This document shows positions 1-10,021 of a stretch of DNA of 64,000 bases, one piece after another. Origin of the DNA: Pararhizobium mangrovi (GTDB lineage Bacteria > Pseudomonadota > Alphaproteobacteria > Rhizobiales > Rhizobiaceae); the NCBI RefSeq assembly GCF_006516965.1, contig NZ_VHLH01000015.1, forward strand, positions 1 through 64,000. Reading direction: 5' to 3'. Position numbers and translations under genes: made by a program. Below the pieces are notes generated by a model that was not told where the DNA came from, searched no databases, and was given only the letters and a program-made list of their open reading frames with translations. How positions within the stretch are numbered: position 1 is the first letter of the stretch; every line of letters begins with the position of its first letter.

Positions 1-87
1 TCATCCGGTCCCTCCCTGGACTCTGAAGTCTCACAACCTCAGCATCCCCGGTCCGGACCGGATGGACAACCTAATGAAAGCTCACAT

Positions 88-996
88 CTAGTCGCCCTCG
101 TGGCGCCACATCGTTTCGAGGCGCGCCGCATCGCGCTTGGCCGGCTCGCGGAACAGGCGGTGCGCGCGTCGAAGGACGATCGCGCGCAGTTCCGCCTGGT
201 GGTCGCCGACCAGCCGGTGCAGAAGCTCGCGCTCACCGCTTCCGCCGATCGTCTCCGGCTCTTCGGCCATCAGTTCGGTCAGGACCGTCAGATTGTGCTC
301 GTCGCCGGCATCGTCGGCGAGCGCCTTGGCCTCGCGGCGGCGCAGGTGCATGGCCGCCGGCCATGCGTCCTCGAGAAGGCGCACATGCATCCAGTGATAC
401 TTGGCCCGTTTCCGAAGGTCGTGGAAATCGTCGCCCGAGCCGCGGGTCTCGGCCGCATCGAGGGCCGAACGGGCCCGCATCACCGTCCGTTTGAAACCGC
501 GCGAGACGATCCGCGCGGGGTGCCGTCCCCGTGCGCCGAAGGTGAAGTCGTCGAGCGAATCGATGGCTGCCCGGCAGGCCTTGAGCGCGCGGTCCATGCG
601 GTCCCGGCGTTCGCGCGCACCGGTTGCGAGCGCGTCGCGCCGGCGTGCGAGATTTTCCCGCACGCTCGCCAGTTCTCCCGGCGCGTTCTCGAGGGAAAGA
701 TGCGCCCGCAGATCGTCGACGCTTTCCACCAGCGCGGCGGCGTCGCGTATTCGCGAAAGGTCGCGCGCCGCCTCGCGCAGCCGCGCGTTCTCACGGCCAT
801 AGGCTTTCGGGGCGGCCTTGCGCACGAGGCGGTAGAGCCCGCGCACCTTCTTGATGCGCTTGCGCGCGGTGTGGATCGCCTCGTTCTCGTCTTCCGTCTG
901 GCTGGCGAGCGCTTCGACCGCATATTCGAGCTGTCGGCGCGCGATACGCCGGACTTCGCCGTCGAGCGCGGCACTCGGATCGATGCGATAGGCCAT
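88..996 (-). CDS. CHAD domain protein
   Basis: The 302-residue product has the make-up of CHAD proteins: helical, with many conserved His, Arg and Lys. Examples are HTARKRIKKVRGLYRLVR near residue 48 and HDLRKRAKYHWMHVRLL in the second half. CHAD domains bind polyphosphate and often sit beside CYTH phosphatases, but no CYTH domain is present here. The open frame continues upstream over trmB; ATG at 996 was chosen because the protein homology begins there, with MAYRIDPSAALDGEVRR. It lies 53 bp downstream of trmB on the same strand and may be co-transcribed. The substrate is unknown; polyphosphate binding is inferred from the family. Confidence 0.8.
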   Translation of the reverse strand: MAYRIDPSAALDGEVRRIARRQLEYAVEALASQTEDENEAIHTARKRIKKVRGLYRLVRKAAPKAYGRENARLREAARDLSRIRDAAALVESVDDLRAHLSLENAPGELASVRENLARRRDALATGARERRDRMDRALKACRAAIDSLDDFTFGARGRHPARIVSRGFKRTVMRARSALDAAETRGSGDDFHDLRKRAKYHWMHVRLLEDAWPAAMHLRRREAKALADDAGDEHNLTVLTELMAEEPETIGGSGERELLHRLVGDHQAELRAIVLRRAHRLFREPAKRDAARLETMWRHEGD

Positions 997-1049
997 CGGC
1001 ACCCCTTTTCGGCAAAACCCGTCGGCGCCCGCGGACCGGGCGAACGTCG

Positions 1050-1745
1050 TCAGCGGCGGATGAATTCCAGATAGGCCGGGCGTCGCCCCTCGCGAAAGGC
1101 TTTCGCCTCGTAGCGGGTTCCAGGCCATCCCGCGAAAGGCTCGTTCCAGGCATCGGGATGGCGCGCCGGCCAATCGAAGGCTGCGTGAGCCCGCACCATG
1201 GCGAGCGTCCAGTTGACGTAGCTGTCGATGTCGGAGGCGAAACGGAACCGCCCGCCGGGCACGAGCAGACGGGCGAAACGGTCGAGATTGTCGGGTGAAA
1301 CGAAGCGCCGCTTCCAGTGCTTCCGCTTCGGCCAGGGATCGGGGTAGAGAAGGTCGATGCGTTCGAGGCACGCATCGGGCAGCCAGTCGAGGATATGCAC
1401 CGCGTCGTCGTCGTAGAGGCGTACGCGCTTCTCGTCGGCTGGTTCGATGCCGCCGAGGAACTTCGTCATCGAATTGACGAAGGGCTCGACGCCGATAAAG
1501 CCCGTTCGCGGCGCCTCGTTGATGCGATGCAGCAGATGCTCGCCGCCGCCGAACCCGATTTCGAGGACCGTGCCGTCGACCGGCATGTCGAAAAGTCCGG
1601 CGACGCCGTCTTCCGGCAGCGGCGAACCGGGGTCGAGGCGAAGCTGCGGGAGTTGGCTCGCCAGCCGCTCGGCCTGCGCGTCGCGCAGCGCCTTGCCGCG
1701 GCGGCGCCCGAAGAAGGCGCGCGATCTGGTCTCGGACTGACTCAT
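1050..1745 (-). CDS. trmB: tRNA (guanine-N7-)-methyltransferase TrmB
   Basis: This 231-residue SAM-dependent enzyme makes m7G46 in the tRNA variable loop. The SAM-binding loop reads [12 protein letters not shown], and the TrmB signature is [17 protein letters not shown] followed by the usual C-terminal half. An in-frame ATG at 1778 would add 11 residues, but it lies inside an interspersed repeat also found at 36835, so ATG 1745 is preferred. It follows metK, the common Hyphomicrobiales order, but a strong hairpin terminator stands between them. It may therefore depend on read-through or its own promoter. Confidence 0.93.
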   Translation of the reverse strand: MSQSETRSRAFFGRRRGKALRDAQAERLASQLPQLRLDPGSPLPEDGVAGLFDMPVDGTVLEIGFGGGEHLLHRINEAPRTGFIGVEPFVNSMTKFLGGIEPADEKRVRLYDDDAVHILDWLPDACLERIDLLYPDPWPKRKHWKRRFVSPDNLDRFARLLVPGGRFRFASDIDSYVNWTLAMVRAHAAFDWPARHPDAWNEPFAGWPGTRYEAKAFREGRRPAYLEFIRR

Positions 1746-1759
1746 GGCGGTCGCGCTTC

Positions 1760-1789
1760 TAGAGCTTTTTGGGTTCATACGGAAGCGCT
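1760..1789. repeat. Interspersed 30-bp repeat, copy 1
   Basis: The 30 bp starting TAGAGC and ending GGTTCATACGGAAGCGCT match positions 36835-36864 at 27 of 30 bases. The two copies are 35 kb apart, next to unrelated genes, so this is an interspersed element rather than a paralogue remnant. Copy 1 lies in the trmB 5' region. Function unknown. Confidence 0.7.
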
Positions 1790-1874
1790 CCGACGCGCAA
1801 TAAAGCGGTTTTCGAAGTAAAGCGGAGCGGCCGGGCGGTGGCCGGCCCCTTCGCCTCGTCCTCCGTTCGCCCGG

Positions 1875-1900
1875 CGTATGCACGAAGACGTATGCACGAA
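1875..1900. repeat. 12-bp tandem direct repeat
   Basis: CGTATGCACGAA occurs at 1875-1886 and again at 1889-1900, a 14-bp period. It lies just beyond the metK terminator hairpin on the trmB side. Two copies only; possibly a regulator site or a slippage product. Confidence 0.6.
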
Positions 1901-1937
1901 AAGGAACGGGCCGCGACCCTGTGCGGATCGCGGCCCG
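1897..1937 (-). terminator. Rho-independent terminator of metK
   Basis: Read on the minus strand, CGGGCCGCGA pairs perfectly with TCGCGGCCCG (10 bp, 11-nt loop). A T-rich tail, TTCCTTTT, follows. It begins 30 bp after the metK stop and stands between metK and trmB. Confidence 0.8.
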
Positions 1938-1966
1938 GTCGGTATCCGTCGATAAAGGCAAGCCGC

Positions 1967-3226
1967 CTATGCGGCTTCCTTCTTCTTCACTTCCTGCTTG
2001 AGAGCCTTGACCAGATCGATCTTCTCCCAGGCGAAGGAGCCGTCGCGTCCGGCCTTGCGGCCGAAATGGCCATAGGCCGCCGTCTTGGCGTAGATCGGCC
2101 GGTTGAGGTCGAGATGCCGTCGGATGCCGGAGGGCGAAAGGTCCATCGTCGCGCGGATGGCGTGCTCGACCTCCTCCTCGGAAACCTTGCCGGTGCCGTG
2201 CAGGTCGACATAGATCGACAGCGGCTGCGCGACGCCGATCGCGTAGGAGAGCTGGATCGTGCAGCGCTCGGCGAGATCGGCGGCGACCACGTTCTTGGCG
2301 AGGTAGCGCGCGGCATAGGCGGCCGAACGGTCGACCTTGGTGGTGTCCTTGCCGGAAAAGGCGCCGCCGCCGTGGGGCGCCGAACCGCCATAGGTGTCGA
2401 CGATGATCTTGCGGCCGGTGAGCCCGGCGTCGCCGTCCGGGCCGCCGATGACGAACTTGCCGGTCGGGTTGACGTACCAAGTGCAGCCCTCGGCGATCGG
2501 GATGTCGGAAAGCGCCTCGCGGATATAGGGCTCGACGACCTGACGCACCTTTTCCGGGTTCCAGCTCTCGTCGACATGCTGCGTGGAGAGCACGATCTGC
2601 GTGACCTCCGAAGGCTTGCCGTCGACGTAATGCACCGTCACCTGGCTCTTGGCGTCCGGCCCGAGCTTGGCGATCTCGCCCTCGCCCTTCTTGCGCGCGC
2701 TGGCGAGCAGTTCGAGGATCTTGTGCGAATAGTAGATCGGCGCCGGCATGTATTCCGGCGTCTCCCTGCAGGCGTAGCCGAACATGATGCCCTGATCGCC
2801 GGCGCCCTCGTCCTCGGCGTTCGCCTGCTTGTTCTTGGAGTCGACGCCCTGCGCGATGTCGGCGGACTGGGAGTGGAGCAGCACGTCGATCTTCGCCGTC
2901 TTCCAGTGGAAGCCGTCCTGCTCGTAGCCGATGTCGCGGATGGCGCGACGGGCGAGCGAACGGAAGCGGGTGGGGTTGATGACCTTCTCGCCCTGCTTGT
3001 TCGTCTTCATCAGCGTCTCGGGAAGGCGCACCTCGCCGGCGATCAGCACGCGGTTCGTCGTCGCCAGGACCTCGCAGGCGACGCGCACGGACCACGGATC
3101 GACTCCGGTCTTGCGCGCTTCCTTGTAGACGAGATCCACGACCTCGTCGGAGATACGATCGCAAACCTTGTCCGGGTGTCCCTCGGAAACGGACTCACTC
3201 GTGAAATAGTAGTGATGACGTGCCAT
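1967..3226 (-). CDS. metK: S-adenosylmethionine synthase
   Basis: The enzyme makes SAM from methionine and ATP, releasing phosphate and pyrophosphate; it is a cytosolic tetramer. The 419 residues begin [20 protein letters not shown], which carries the ATP/methionine GHPDK motif. They also hold [13 protein letters not shown], the central family signature, and the phosphate-loop region [19 protein letters not shown]. Length fits the alphaproteobacterial family (roughly 390-420). AGAGGG lies before ATG 3226. The gene has its own upstream region holding a palindromic candidate operator, and ends in a strong terminator. Supplies SAM for methyltransferases such as TrmB next door. Confidence 0.98.
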   Translation of the reverse strand: MARHHYYFTSESVSEGHPDKVCDRISDEVVDLVYKEARKTGVDPWSVRVACEVLATTNRVLIAGEVRLPETLMKTNKQGEKVINPTRFRSLARRAIRDIGYEQDGFHWKTAKIDVLLHSQSADIAQGVDSKNKQANAEDEGAGDQGIMFGYACRETPEYMPAPIYYSHKILELLASARKKGEGEIAKLGPDAKSQVTVHYVDGKPSEVTQIVLSTQHVDESWNPEKVRQVVEPYIREALSDIPIAEGCTWYVNPTGKFVIGGPDGDAGLTGRKIIVDTYGGSAPHGGGAFSGKDTTKVDRSAAYAARYLAKNVVAADLAERCTIQLSYAIGVAQPLSIYVDLHGTGKVSEEEVEHAIRATMDLSPSGIRRHLDLNRPIYAKTAAYGHFGRKAGRDGSFAWEKIDLVKALKQEVKKKEAA

Positions 3227-3300
3227 CGACGACCCTCTCTGAGATGGAAAGTTCGCAGGCGGTCATACTGAAACCCACCCGCGAAGACAACCGTACAACG

Positions 3301-3320
3301 ACATAAATATATCTTGATAT
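3301..3320. promoter_or_regulatory. Imperfect palindrome upstream of metK, candidate SAM/SAH regulator operator
   Basis: The minus strand reads ATATCAAGATATATTTATGT, and 14 of 20 positions match its own reverse complement. It is a very AT-rich island in a GC-rich genome, 75-94 bp upstream of the metK start. ArsR-family regulators responding to S-adenosylhomocysteine or SAM control metK in many proteobacteria through AT-rich palindromes of this kind. That assignment is inference; no such regulator gene is in the window. Confidence 0.5.
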
Positions 3321-3355
3321 GACGCCTTGCGCGATACCCGCCGGTTTCCGGACAT

Positions 3356-3380
3356 AAAAAAAGCGGCTCGGAGGCCGCTC
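3356..3380 (-). terminator. Rho-independent terminator of the xre gene
   Basis: On the minus strand the stem AGCGGC / GCCGCT has a 6-nt loop and is followed by seven T. It starts 29 bp after the xre stop and separates xre from metK. Confidence 0.85.
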
Positions 3381-3408
3381 TTTGCTTGCTCGTCCCGATG
3401 GACGGTGA

Positions 3409-3828
3409 TCACTCCGGCTGCGGCTCGCGCGCCAGCGTCTTGACGAGCTCGACGATGCGCCGGCGCACGGCGGCATCCTTGATGTTCACGAAGGCGCGGT
3501 TGAGCTGCAGGCCCTCGGCGGAAGAAAGGAAATCGACGACGTAGGTGGAACCCGAAGCCTCCGCGAGGCCGGGTCGGCTCTCGCCTGAATCGCCGGGCGC
3601 GTTCTCGAAGAAGAAGGCGACGGGCACATCGAGGATGCCGGAAATGTTCTGAAGGCGACTGGCCCCGACCCGGTTCGTCCCCTTCTCGTATTTCTGGATT
3701 TGCTGAAACGTGATGCCGAGCTGGTCGCCGAGCTTTTCCTGGCTCATTCCGAGCATGGTGCGTCGGAGGCGTATGCGGCTACCTACGTGAATGTCGATCG
3801 GGTTGGGCTTTTTCTTGTTATCGCTCAT
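3409..3828 (-). CDS. XRE-family transcriptional regulator
   Basis: This 139-residue protein has an N-terminal helix-turn-helix at about residues 15-70: GSRIRLRRTMLGMSQEKLGD, then LGITFQQIQKYEKGTNRVGA. A C-terminal helical tail of about 60 residues has no recognised domain. Conserved XRE regulators of this size stand between lnt and metK in rhizobia. ATG 3828 (MSDNKKKPNP) has AAGGA 8 bp upstream, whereas an ATG at 3837 would abut that site. It has its own candidate promoter and terminator, so it is probably monocistronic. Targets unknown. Confidence 0.88.
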   Translation of the reverse strand: MSDNKKKPNPIDIHVGSRIRLRRTMLGMSQEKLGDQLGITFQQIQKYEKGTNRVGASRLQNISGILDVPVAFFFENAPGDSGESRPGLAEASGSTYVVDFLSSAEGLQLNRAFVNIKDAAVRRRIVELVKTLAREPQPE

Positions 3829-3952
3829 CAATGACATCCTTGGGGCGCAAGGGCCCGGCTGGCGGCGCAGCAGGCCGGAAGCGAGAGGAATGCCGCGCCA
3901 GCGTAGGCATTTACCCGAACCGGATTGAAACCTCCGTATGGAGAACAGGTAG

Positions 3953-3982
3953 ACTATGCAATTTTAGGGGTTTCAATGTCAA
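3953..3982 (-). promoter_or_regulatory. Candidate sigma-70 promoter for xre
   Basis: A perfect TTGACA (3977-3982, overlapping the lnt stop) is followed after 18 bp by CATAGT (3953-3958), 4 of 6 matches to TATAAT. It points at xre, leaving a leader of about 115 nt. Confidence 0.45.
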
Positions 3983-5577
3983 TCGCGTAGCGTGCGCATG
4001 TCTTTACGTAGAAATATGGCGGTAATGAGAAGTATCGCTAGCACGAAATAGAAGATCAGGCGCCGTCCGGGAAAGGACATCGGTCCGGGTTCGGGAGCCG
4101 GAAGGGTCGCATCCAGAATACCGGTCGCATCGAGCCGCATGCCGGCGACGACACGACCGTAGCCGTCGGTGACGACGGAGATGCCGTTGTTGCCGGCGCG
4201 CACCAATGGCAGTCCGGTTTCGACGGCGCGCAGCCGCGCCTGGCGCAGATGCTGCGGAGGGCCGGTCGTATCGCCGTACCAGGCGTCGTTCGTCACGTTG
4301 AGCAGGAAATCGGGCGCGGGACCCGTCGCACGGATGGGACCGGGAAAGATGATCTCGTAGCAAACGAGCGGCAGCGCCACGAGCGTGTCGGAAAGCCTGA
4401 GTGTCGTGCGGTGTTTTCCGGCGGTAAAGCCGCCCGGCATCGCCACGGGCGACACGCCGAGGCGTTCCAGCGTGTGCTCGAACGGCATGTATTCCCCGAA
4501 GGGCACCAGATGCACCTTGTCGGCATGGGCGACGAGCTTGCCCGTGTCGTCGATCACGTCGATCGTGTTGGCATAGCGCGGCTGGCCGTAGGCGTCCGGC
4601 CCCGCCTCGCGCACGGCGCCGGTGATCAGCGTCTGGCCGTCCTTCAGCATGTCGCCGATCCGATCGAGCGCGCCGGGCGCACGCGAGAGCAGGAAGGGAA
4701 GCGCCGTTTCCGGCCAGACGATGTAGTCGGGGCGCGGCCGGCCCTTTTCGGGCGGTAGTGCCGAAAGCCTGAGATAGGTCTCGAAGATGCGCCGGCTCTC
4801 GTCGTTCGTCATGCGCGCGGCCTGGTTCACCGAGGGCTGGACGATCCGAAAGACCGGACGGGACCGTGGTCCGCTTCGCTCGACCGCGGGTGCATCGGCG
4901 AGCACCCACGCGCCGTAGCCGATATGGGCGACGACGAGGATGCCTGCGAGCGCCAGGGCCGGCACGGCGCCACGTCGCGTCGCGATCGAGGCCGGTACCG
5001 CATAGACGAAGACGGCGAGCGCATTCAACGTAAGCAGTCCGACGAGATGCGCCGACTGCATCATCGTCGGCACGGGCATCGCGGCATAGCCGATCGCGTT
5101 CCAGGGGAAACCGGTAAGCACGAAGGTGCGCAGCCATTCGGCAAGGCCGAAGGCGAAGGCGAGGGCCGCAACCCGTCCCAGCCCGTCGGACCAGAAGCAC
5201 CGGGCGAGAAGCGTCGCGAAGGCGTAGAAGAAGGCGAGCAGCGCCGGCAGGCCGAGCACGGCGATCGGCAGCGCCCAGGCGAACTGGTCGGCCTCCACCA
5301 GAAGGGCCGATCCGACCCACCACAGCCCGGCGAGGAAATAACCGAAGCCGAACCACCAGCCGATCCAGAAGGACGGCACTAGGCGGCCGATCGGCCCCGC
5401 GCCGTCCCGCCCGCTCGCCCCGTCGATCAGCCAGACGAGCACGGCGAAGGAGACGAAGGGGGCGGCCGGAAAGTCGAAGGGGGCGAGCGCGAAGACCGCA
5501 AAGGCGCCGGCGAGCATGGCGGCGAGGATGCGGCCGAAGCCGGAAAGCAGCATGATCCGCCCGGCCAGTCCCTCCAT
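3979..5577 (-). CDS. lnt: Apolipoprotein N-acyltransferase
   Basis: Lnt adds the third acyl chain to the N-terminal cysteine of lipoproteins at the periplasmic face of the inner membrane. The 532 residues comprise about 215 residues of hydrophobic helices, then a nitrilase-like domain. The catalytic triad is visible: Glu290 (VWPETALP), Lys354 (ADKVHLVPFGEYMP) and Cys406 (LPLVCYEIIFP). A final membrane helix lies near residues 505-523. AAGGGG stands 6 bp before ATG 5577. Lgt is not here; LspA, which acts before Lnt, is at 26.5 kb. Confidence 0.96.
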   Translation of the reverse strand: MEGLAGRIMLLSGFGRILAAMLAGAFAVFALAPFDFPAAPFVSFAVLVWLIDGASGRDGAGPIGRLVPSFWIGWWFGFGYFLAGLWWVGSALLVEADQFAWALPIAVLGLPALLAFFYAFATLLARCFWSDGLGRVAALAFAFGLAEWLRTFVLTGFPWNAIGYAAMPVPTMMQSAHLVGLLTLNALAVFVYAVPASIATRRGAVPALALAGILVVAHIGYGAWVLADAPAVERSGPRSRPVFRIVQPSVNQAARMTNDESRRIFETYLRLSALPPEKGRPRPDYIVWPETALPFLLSRAPGALDRIGDMLKDGQTLITGAVREAGPDAYGQPRYANTIDVIDDTGKLVAHADKVHLVPFGEYMPFEHTLERLGVSPVAMPGGFTAGKHRTTLRLSDTLVALPLVCYEIIFPGPIRATGPAPDFLLNVTNDAWYGDTTGPPQHLRQARLRAVETGLPLVRAGNNGISVVTDGYGRVVAGMRLDATGILDATLPAPEPGPMSFPGRRLIFYFVLAILLITAIFLRKDMRTLRD

Positions 5578-5741
5578 CGTCGCCCCTTTTATCCCCGACG
5601 CCCGATCGCGGACGCGCCTTCGCCTGCCGGCAGTAGCCGACGAATCACTCGCCGCATCCTTTCAAAAAAGAAACGCCGTGTCGGCTGTCATCGCACGAAA
5701 TCCGGCCGGTCGAGCATCGCGGGCAAGCGAAAGCCGGCTTC

Positions 5742-6911
5742 TCACGCCTTGTCGGAATTGGGCTCGCCGCCTTCTCTTCTGGACGCCGGCCGACGGCGTG
5801 CGAGCAGGCGGCCGCGGACGATGCGCACGCGCTTGACGCGGCGCGGGTCTGCGTCGAGCACGTGGAACTCGAAGCCGGGAATGGCCTGGACCACCTCGCC
5901 GCGCGCAGGCACCCGGCCGAGCTCGGAAAAGAGGAGACCGCCGAGCGTATCGACTTCGGCGTAGGGTTCGCTGATGTCGAAATCGTCACCGACGATCTCC
6001 GCGAGTTCGGCGAGGTCGACCCGCGCATCGGCGAGGAAGACGTCGTCGGAGGTTCGGGTGATGTAGGTCGGTTCCTGGTCGTGCTCGTCCTCGATGTCGC
6101 CGACCACCATCTCGACGATGTCCTCGAGCGAGACGAGACCGTCCGTTCCGCCATATTCGTCGATGACGAGCGCCATCTGCGTGCGATTGGCCTGCATGCG
6201 CTCCATGAGGTCGGCAGCCAGCATGGAAGGCGGCACGAAAAGCACGTCGCGCACGATCCCCGCCTCGTGGATCGAGGCGTCGAAAGGCACGCGGGAAAAA
6301 TCGAAGGGCCCCGTCTTGCGCCGCCCGCCATTGCCGTTGGTACGCGCGCCTGCCGGATGGACGTGCTCTTCCTTCGCGCTCGCCCCGTCGCCTGCCGCTT
6401 CGGCCCCGCCGGCATCGGCGGCCGCGCCGGAGCGCGCCTGCCGCGTGACGAAGGAGAGCGTGTCGCGGATGTGGACCATGCCGCGCGGATCGTCGAGGTT
6501 CTCGCGATAGACCGGCATGCGCGAGCGACCGGTCTCCTCGAAAAACACCATCAGGTCGCCGATCGACGTCGTCTCGTCGGCAGCATCGACGTCGGCGCGC
6601 GGCACCATGACGTCTTCGACGCGCACCTCCCGCAGGCGCAGGATGTTGTGCAGCATCGCGCGCTCTTCGGGCGAGAAGGCGGCGTTCAGGTTCTCGTCGG
6701 TGCGCAGCGCGTCGGCCAGATCCTCGCGCAGGCTGCCATGGGCGTTCGGTCTCAGCCCCTTGAGAAGCCGGCCGATGAAGGACGGATGGGCGCGCTCCTT
6801 GAGCCGCTCCTGCGCTTCGGCGCGACTTTCGTCCTCGCCGTCGGTTTCGCTGCTTTCGCGAGGCGGTGCGGAATCCGGTCGTTCCGGTGACGTCGATTGG
6901 TCGGTCATCAT
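5742..6911 (-). CDS. HlyC/CorC family CBS-domain protein
   Basis: This 389-residue protein has a CBS pair (VMVPRADVDAAD near residue 100, and IDEYGGTDGLVSLEDIVE near 250). It ends with a CorC/HlyC C-terminal domain, about residues 285-370. It lacks the DUF21 membrane domain of the longer paralogues, so it is probably cytosolic. The family is linked to Mg/Co efflux or resistance, a loose annotation. About 45 Ala/Gly-rich residues are inserted between the two CBS units. ATG at 6911 or 6908 is possible; GAAGG abuts both. It starts 11 bp after ybeY in the same operon. Confidence 0.88.
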   Translation of the reverse strand: MMTDQSTSPERPDSAPPRESSETDGEDESRAEAQERLKERAHPSFIGRLLKGLRPNAHGSLREDLADALRTDENLNAAFSPEERAMLHNILRLREVRVEDVMVPRADVDAADETTSIGDLMVFFEETGRSRMPVYRENLDDPRGMVHIRDTLSFVTRQARSGAAADAGGAEAAGDGASAKEEHVHPAGARTNGNGGRRKTGPFDFSRVPFDASIHEAGIVRDVLFVPPSMLAADLMERMQANRTQMALVIDEYGGTDGLVSLEDIVEMVVGDIEDEHDQEPTYITRTSDDVFLADARVDLAELAEIVGDDFDISEPYAEVDTLGGLLFSELGRVPARGEVVQAIPGFEFHVLDADPRRVKRVRIVRGRLLARRRPASRREGGEPNSDKA

Positions 6912-6922
6912 CCTTCAGGCAG

Positions 6923-7480
6923 TCATGCGGGGTCGCTGTCGCGATAGGGGTCAGGTAGGTCGAGTGCCGCGAGAATGCGAGTCTCCAGCGCTTCCATTTC
7001 TTCCGCTTCCCTCTCGTCGACGTGGTCGTAACCGAGAAGATGCAGGAAACCATGGACGAGAAGATGGCTGATATGCGCCTTCAACGGGCGGGCCATCTCC
7101 TCGGCCTCGCGCTCGATCGTCTCGCGCGCCAGAACCAGGTCGCCCAGCATCGGACCCGGCATCGTTCCGGGCGCGATCTCGAAGGCGGGAAAGGAAAGCA
7201 CGTTCGTCGCCGTATCCTTGCCGCGCCACTCGGCATTCAGCGATCGCACGCGCGCATCGTCGGCAAAGAGGATCGAAAGCTCCGGTGCCGGATTGGGAAA
7301 GGGCTGGCGCTCGCAGGTCGCGAGATGCCGCGCGGTGACGGCGACGACGTGTCCGGCGAACGCCTCGAGTTCGTTCTCGTCGGCCCACCCGTCCGCTTCG
7401 CGCGCGATGTCGATCGCGATATCGGCCGCCCGGCCCGGCTCGCTCGCCGGTGGCGTCTCAGGACGGTTCGGTGTCGCCAC
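6923..7480 (-). CDS. ybeY: Endoribonuclease YbeY
   Basis: YbeY is a zinc endoribonuclease needed for 16S rRNA 3'-end maturation and ribosome quality control. The zinc motif HGFLHLLGYDH gives His143, His147 and His153. The conserved substrate segment is NAEWRGKDTATNVLSF. At 185 residues it has a longer N-terminus than E. coli YbeY. Translation begins at GTG 7480, inside the end of phoH (23-bp overlap), so the two are translationally coupled. phoH-ybeY-corC-lnt is a widely conserved order. Confidence 0.95.
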   Translation of the reverse strand: MATPNRPETPPASEPGRAADIAIDIAREADGWADENELEAFAGHVVAVTARHLATCERQPFPNPAPELSILFADDARVRSLNAEWRGKDTATNVLSFPAFEIAPGTMPGPMLGDLVLARETIEREAEEMARPLKAHISHLLVHGFLHLLGYDHVDEREAEEMEALETRILAALDLPDPYRDSDPA

Positions 7481-8542
7481 GGTCTCCGTCCGGCGTCTCG
7501 CCGGCTTCGTAGGCGGCGACGATGCGCGCGACGAGCGGATGGCGCACGACGTCGCCCTCGCGGAACCGGCAGGTCGTCACGCCTTCCACGCCGTGCAGCA
7601 CCTTGAGCGCCTCGATCAGGCCGGAACGCATGCCGCGCGGCAGGTCGACCTGGCTCGGGTCGCCGGTTACCACCATGCTGGCGTTCTCGCCGAGCCGCGT
7701 CAGGAACATCTTCATCTGGATCGAGGTCGTGTTCTGCGCCTCGTCGAGGATCACCACCGCATTGGAAAGCGTGCGCCCGCGCATGAAGGCGAGCGGGGCG
7801 ATCTCGATGACGCCGGCCGTCAGCGCGCGCTCGACCTTGTCGCCCGGGATCATGTCGTAGAGCGCGTCGTAGAGCGGGCGCAGATAGGGGTCGATCTTCT
7901 CCTTCATGTCGCCGGGCAGGAAGCCGAGCCGTTCGCCGGCTTCGACCGCCGGGCGCGAAAGGACGATGCGCTCCACCTCGCCGCGTTCCAGCCGCTGTGC
8001 GGCGTGGGCGACCGCGAGATAGGTCTTGCCGGTGCCGGCCGGGCCGACGCCGAAGACGAGCGAGGAACGGTCCATCGCGCGGATATAGGCGTCCTGCATC
8101 TGCGAACGTGCGGCGATCGTCTTCTTGCGGGTGGCGATCTGGGCCAGCGAAAGCTTGCTTCTGCGTTCGAGCGTCGGCAGCGTCAACTGGTCGTCGGCCG
8201 CCTGGACGACCCGGATCGCGCCTTCGACGTCCGAGGGCTCGATACTGGCGCCCGCCTGGAGCCGTTCGTAGAGATAGTCGAGGGCGCGCCGCGCCTGCGA
8301 GGTCGCGCCCTCGCCGCCGCGGATCGACACCGTGTTGCCGCGCGCGCGCGCATCGACGCCGAACTTCTGCTCGATCAGGGCAAGGTGCTGGTCGAACTGT
8401 CCGAAAAGTTCGCTGGCGAGCCGGTTGTCCTCGAATGTCAGCACGATGCTGGTGGTTCCGGAAGCGCCCGAGGGCGCCTTGTTCGACCCCGTATCCCGAT
8501 CGTGTGCGTTCAAGCGTTCCGGCTCCTCTTCCAGATCCTGCG

Positions 8543-8546
<4 letters not shown>
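7458..8546 (-). CDS. phoH: PhoH family ATPase
   Basis: The 362-residue product has a Walker A motif ([20 protein letters not shown], about residue 170) and a Walker B-like [11 protein letters not shown]. The N-terminal 110 residues resemble the KH-like segment of PhoH proteins that accompany YbeY. The precise role is unsettled; an RNA-related ATPase is the usual view. The start is GTG 8546, whose last bases overlap the miaB stop (GTGA), showing coupling. Confidence 0.93.
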
Positions 8547-9940
<1,394 letters not shown>

Positions 9941-10021
9941 GGCCCGTCTTTTAACGTCAATCGCGACGCGAGGAAATGCCCATTCAAGCCGGATTCGTGC
10001 CCGTATGGCCGCGTTTTCGAC

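Noticed and set aside
49-62. Perfect palindrome CCGGTCCGGACCGG at the window start
   Set aside because: It has no T-run and no second copy, and the neighbouring gene to the left is not visible, so no role can be supported.
1050-3164. A 704-codon open frame on the minus strand running across metK into trmB
   Set aside because: The part over metK is a wrong-phase reading rich in Arg and Gly. Only the trmB portion from 1745 is real.
3227-3408. Possible SAM riboswitch in the metK leader
   Set aside because: I could not fold a known SAM-II or SAM/SAH-type structure. The AT-rich palindrome and the xre terminator account for the visible signals.
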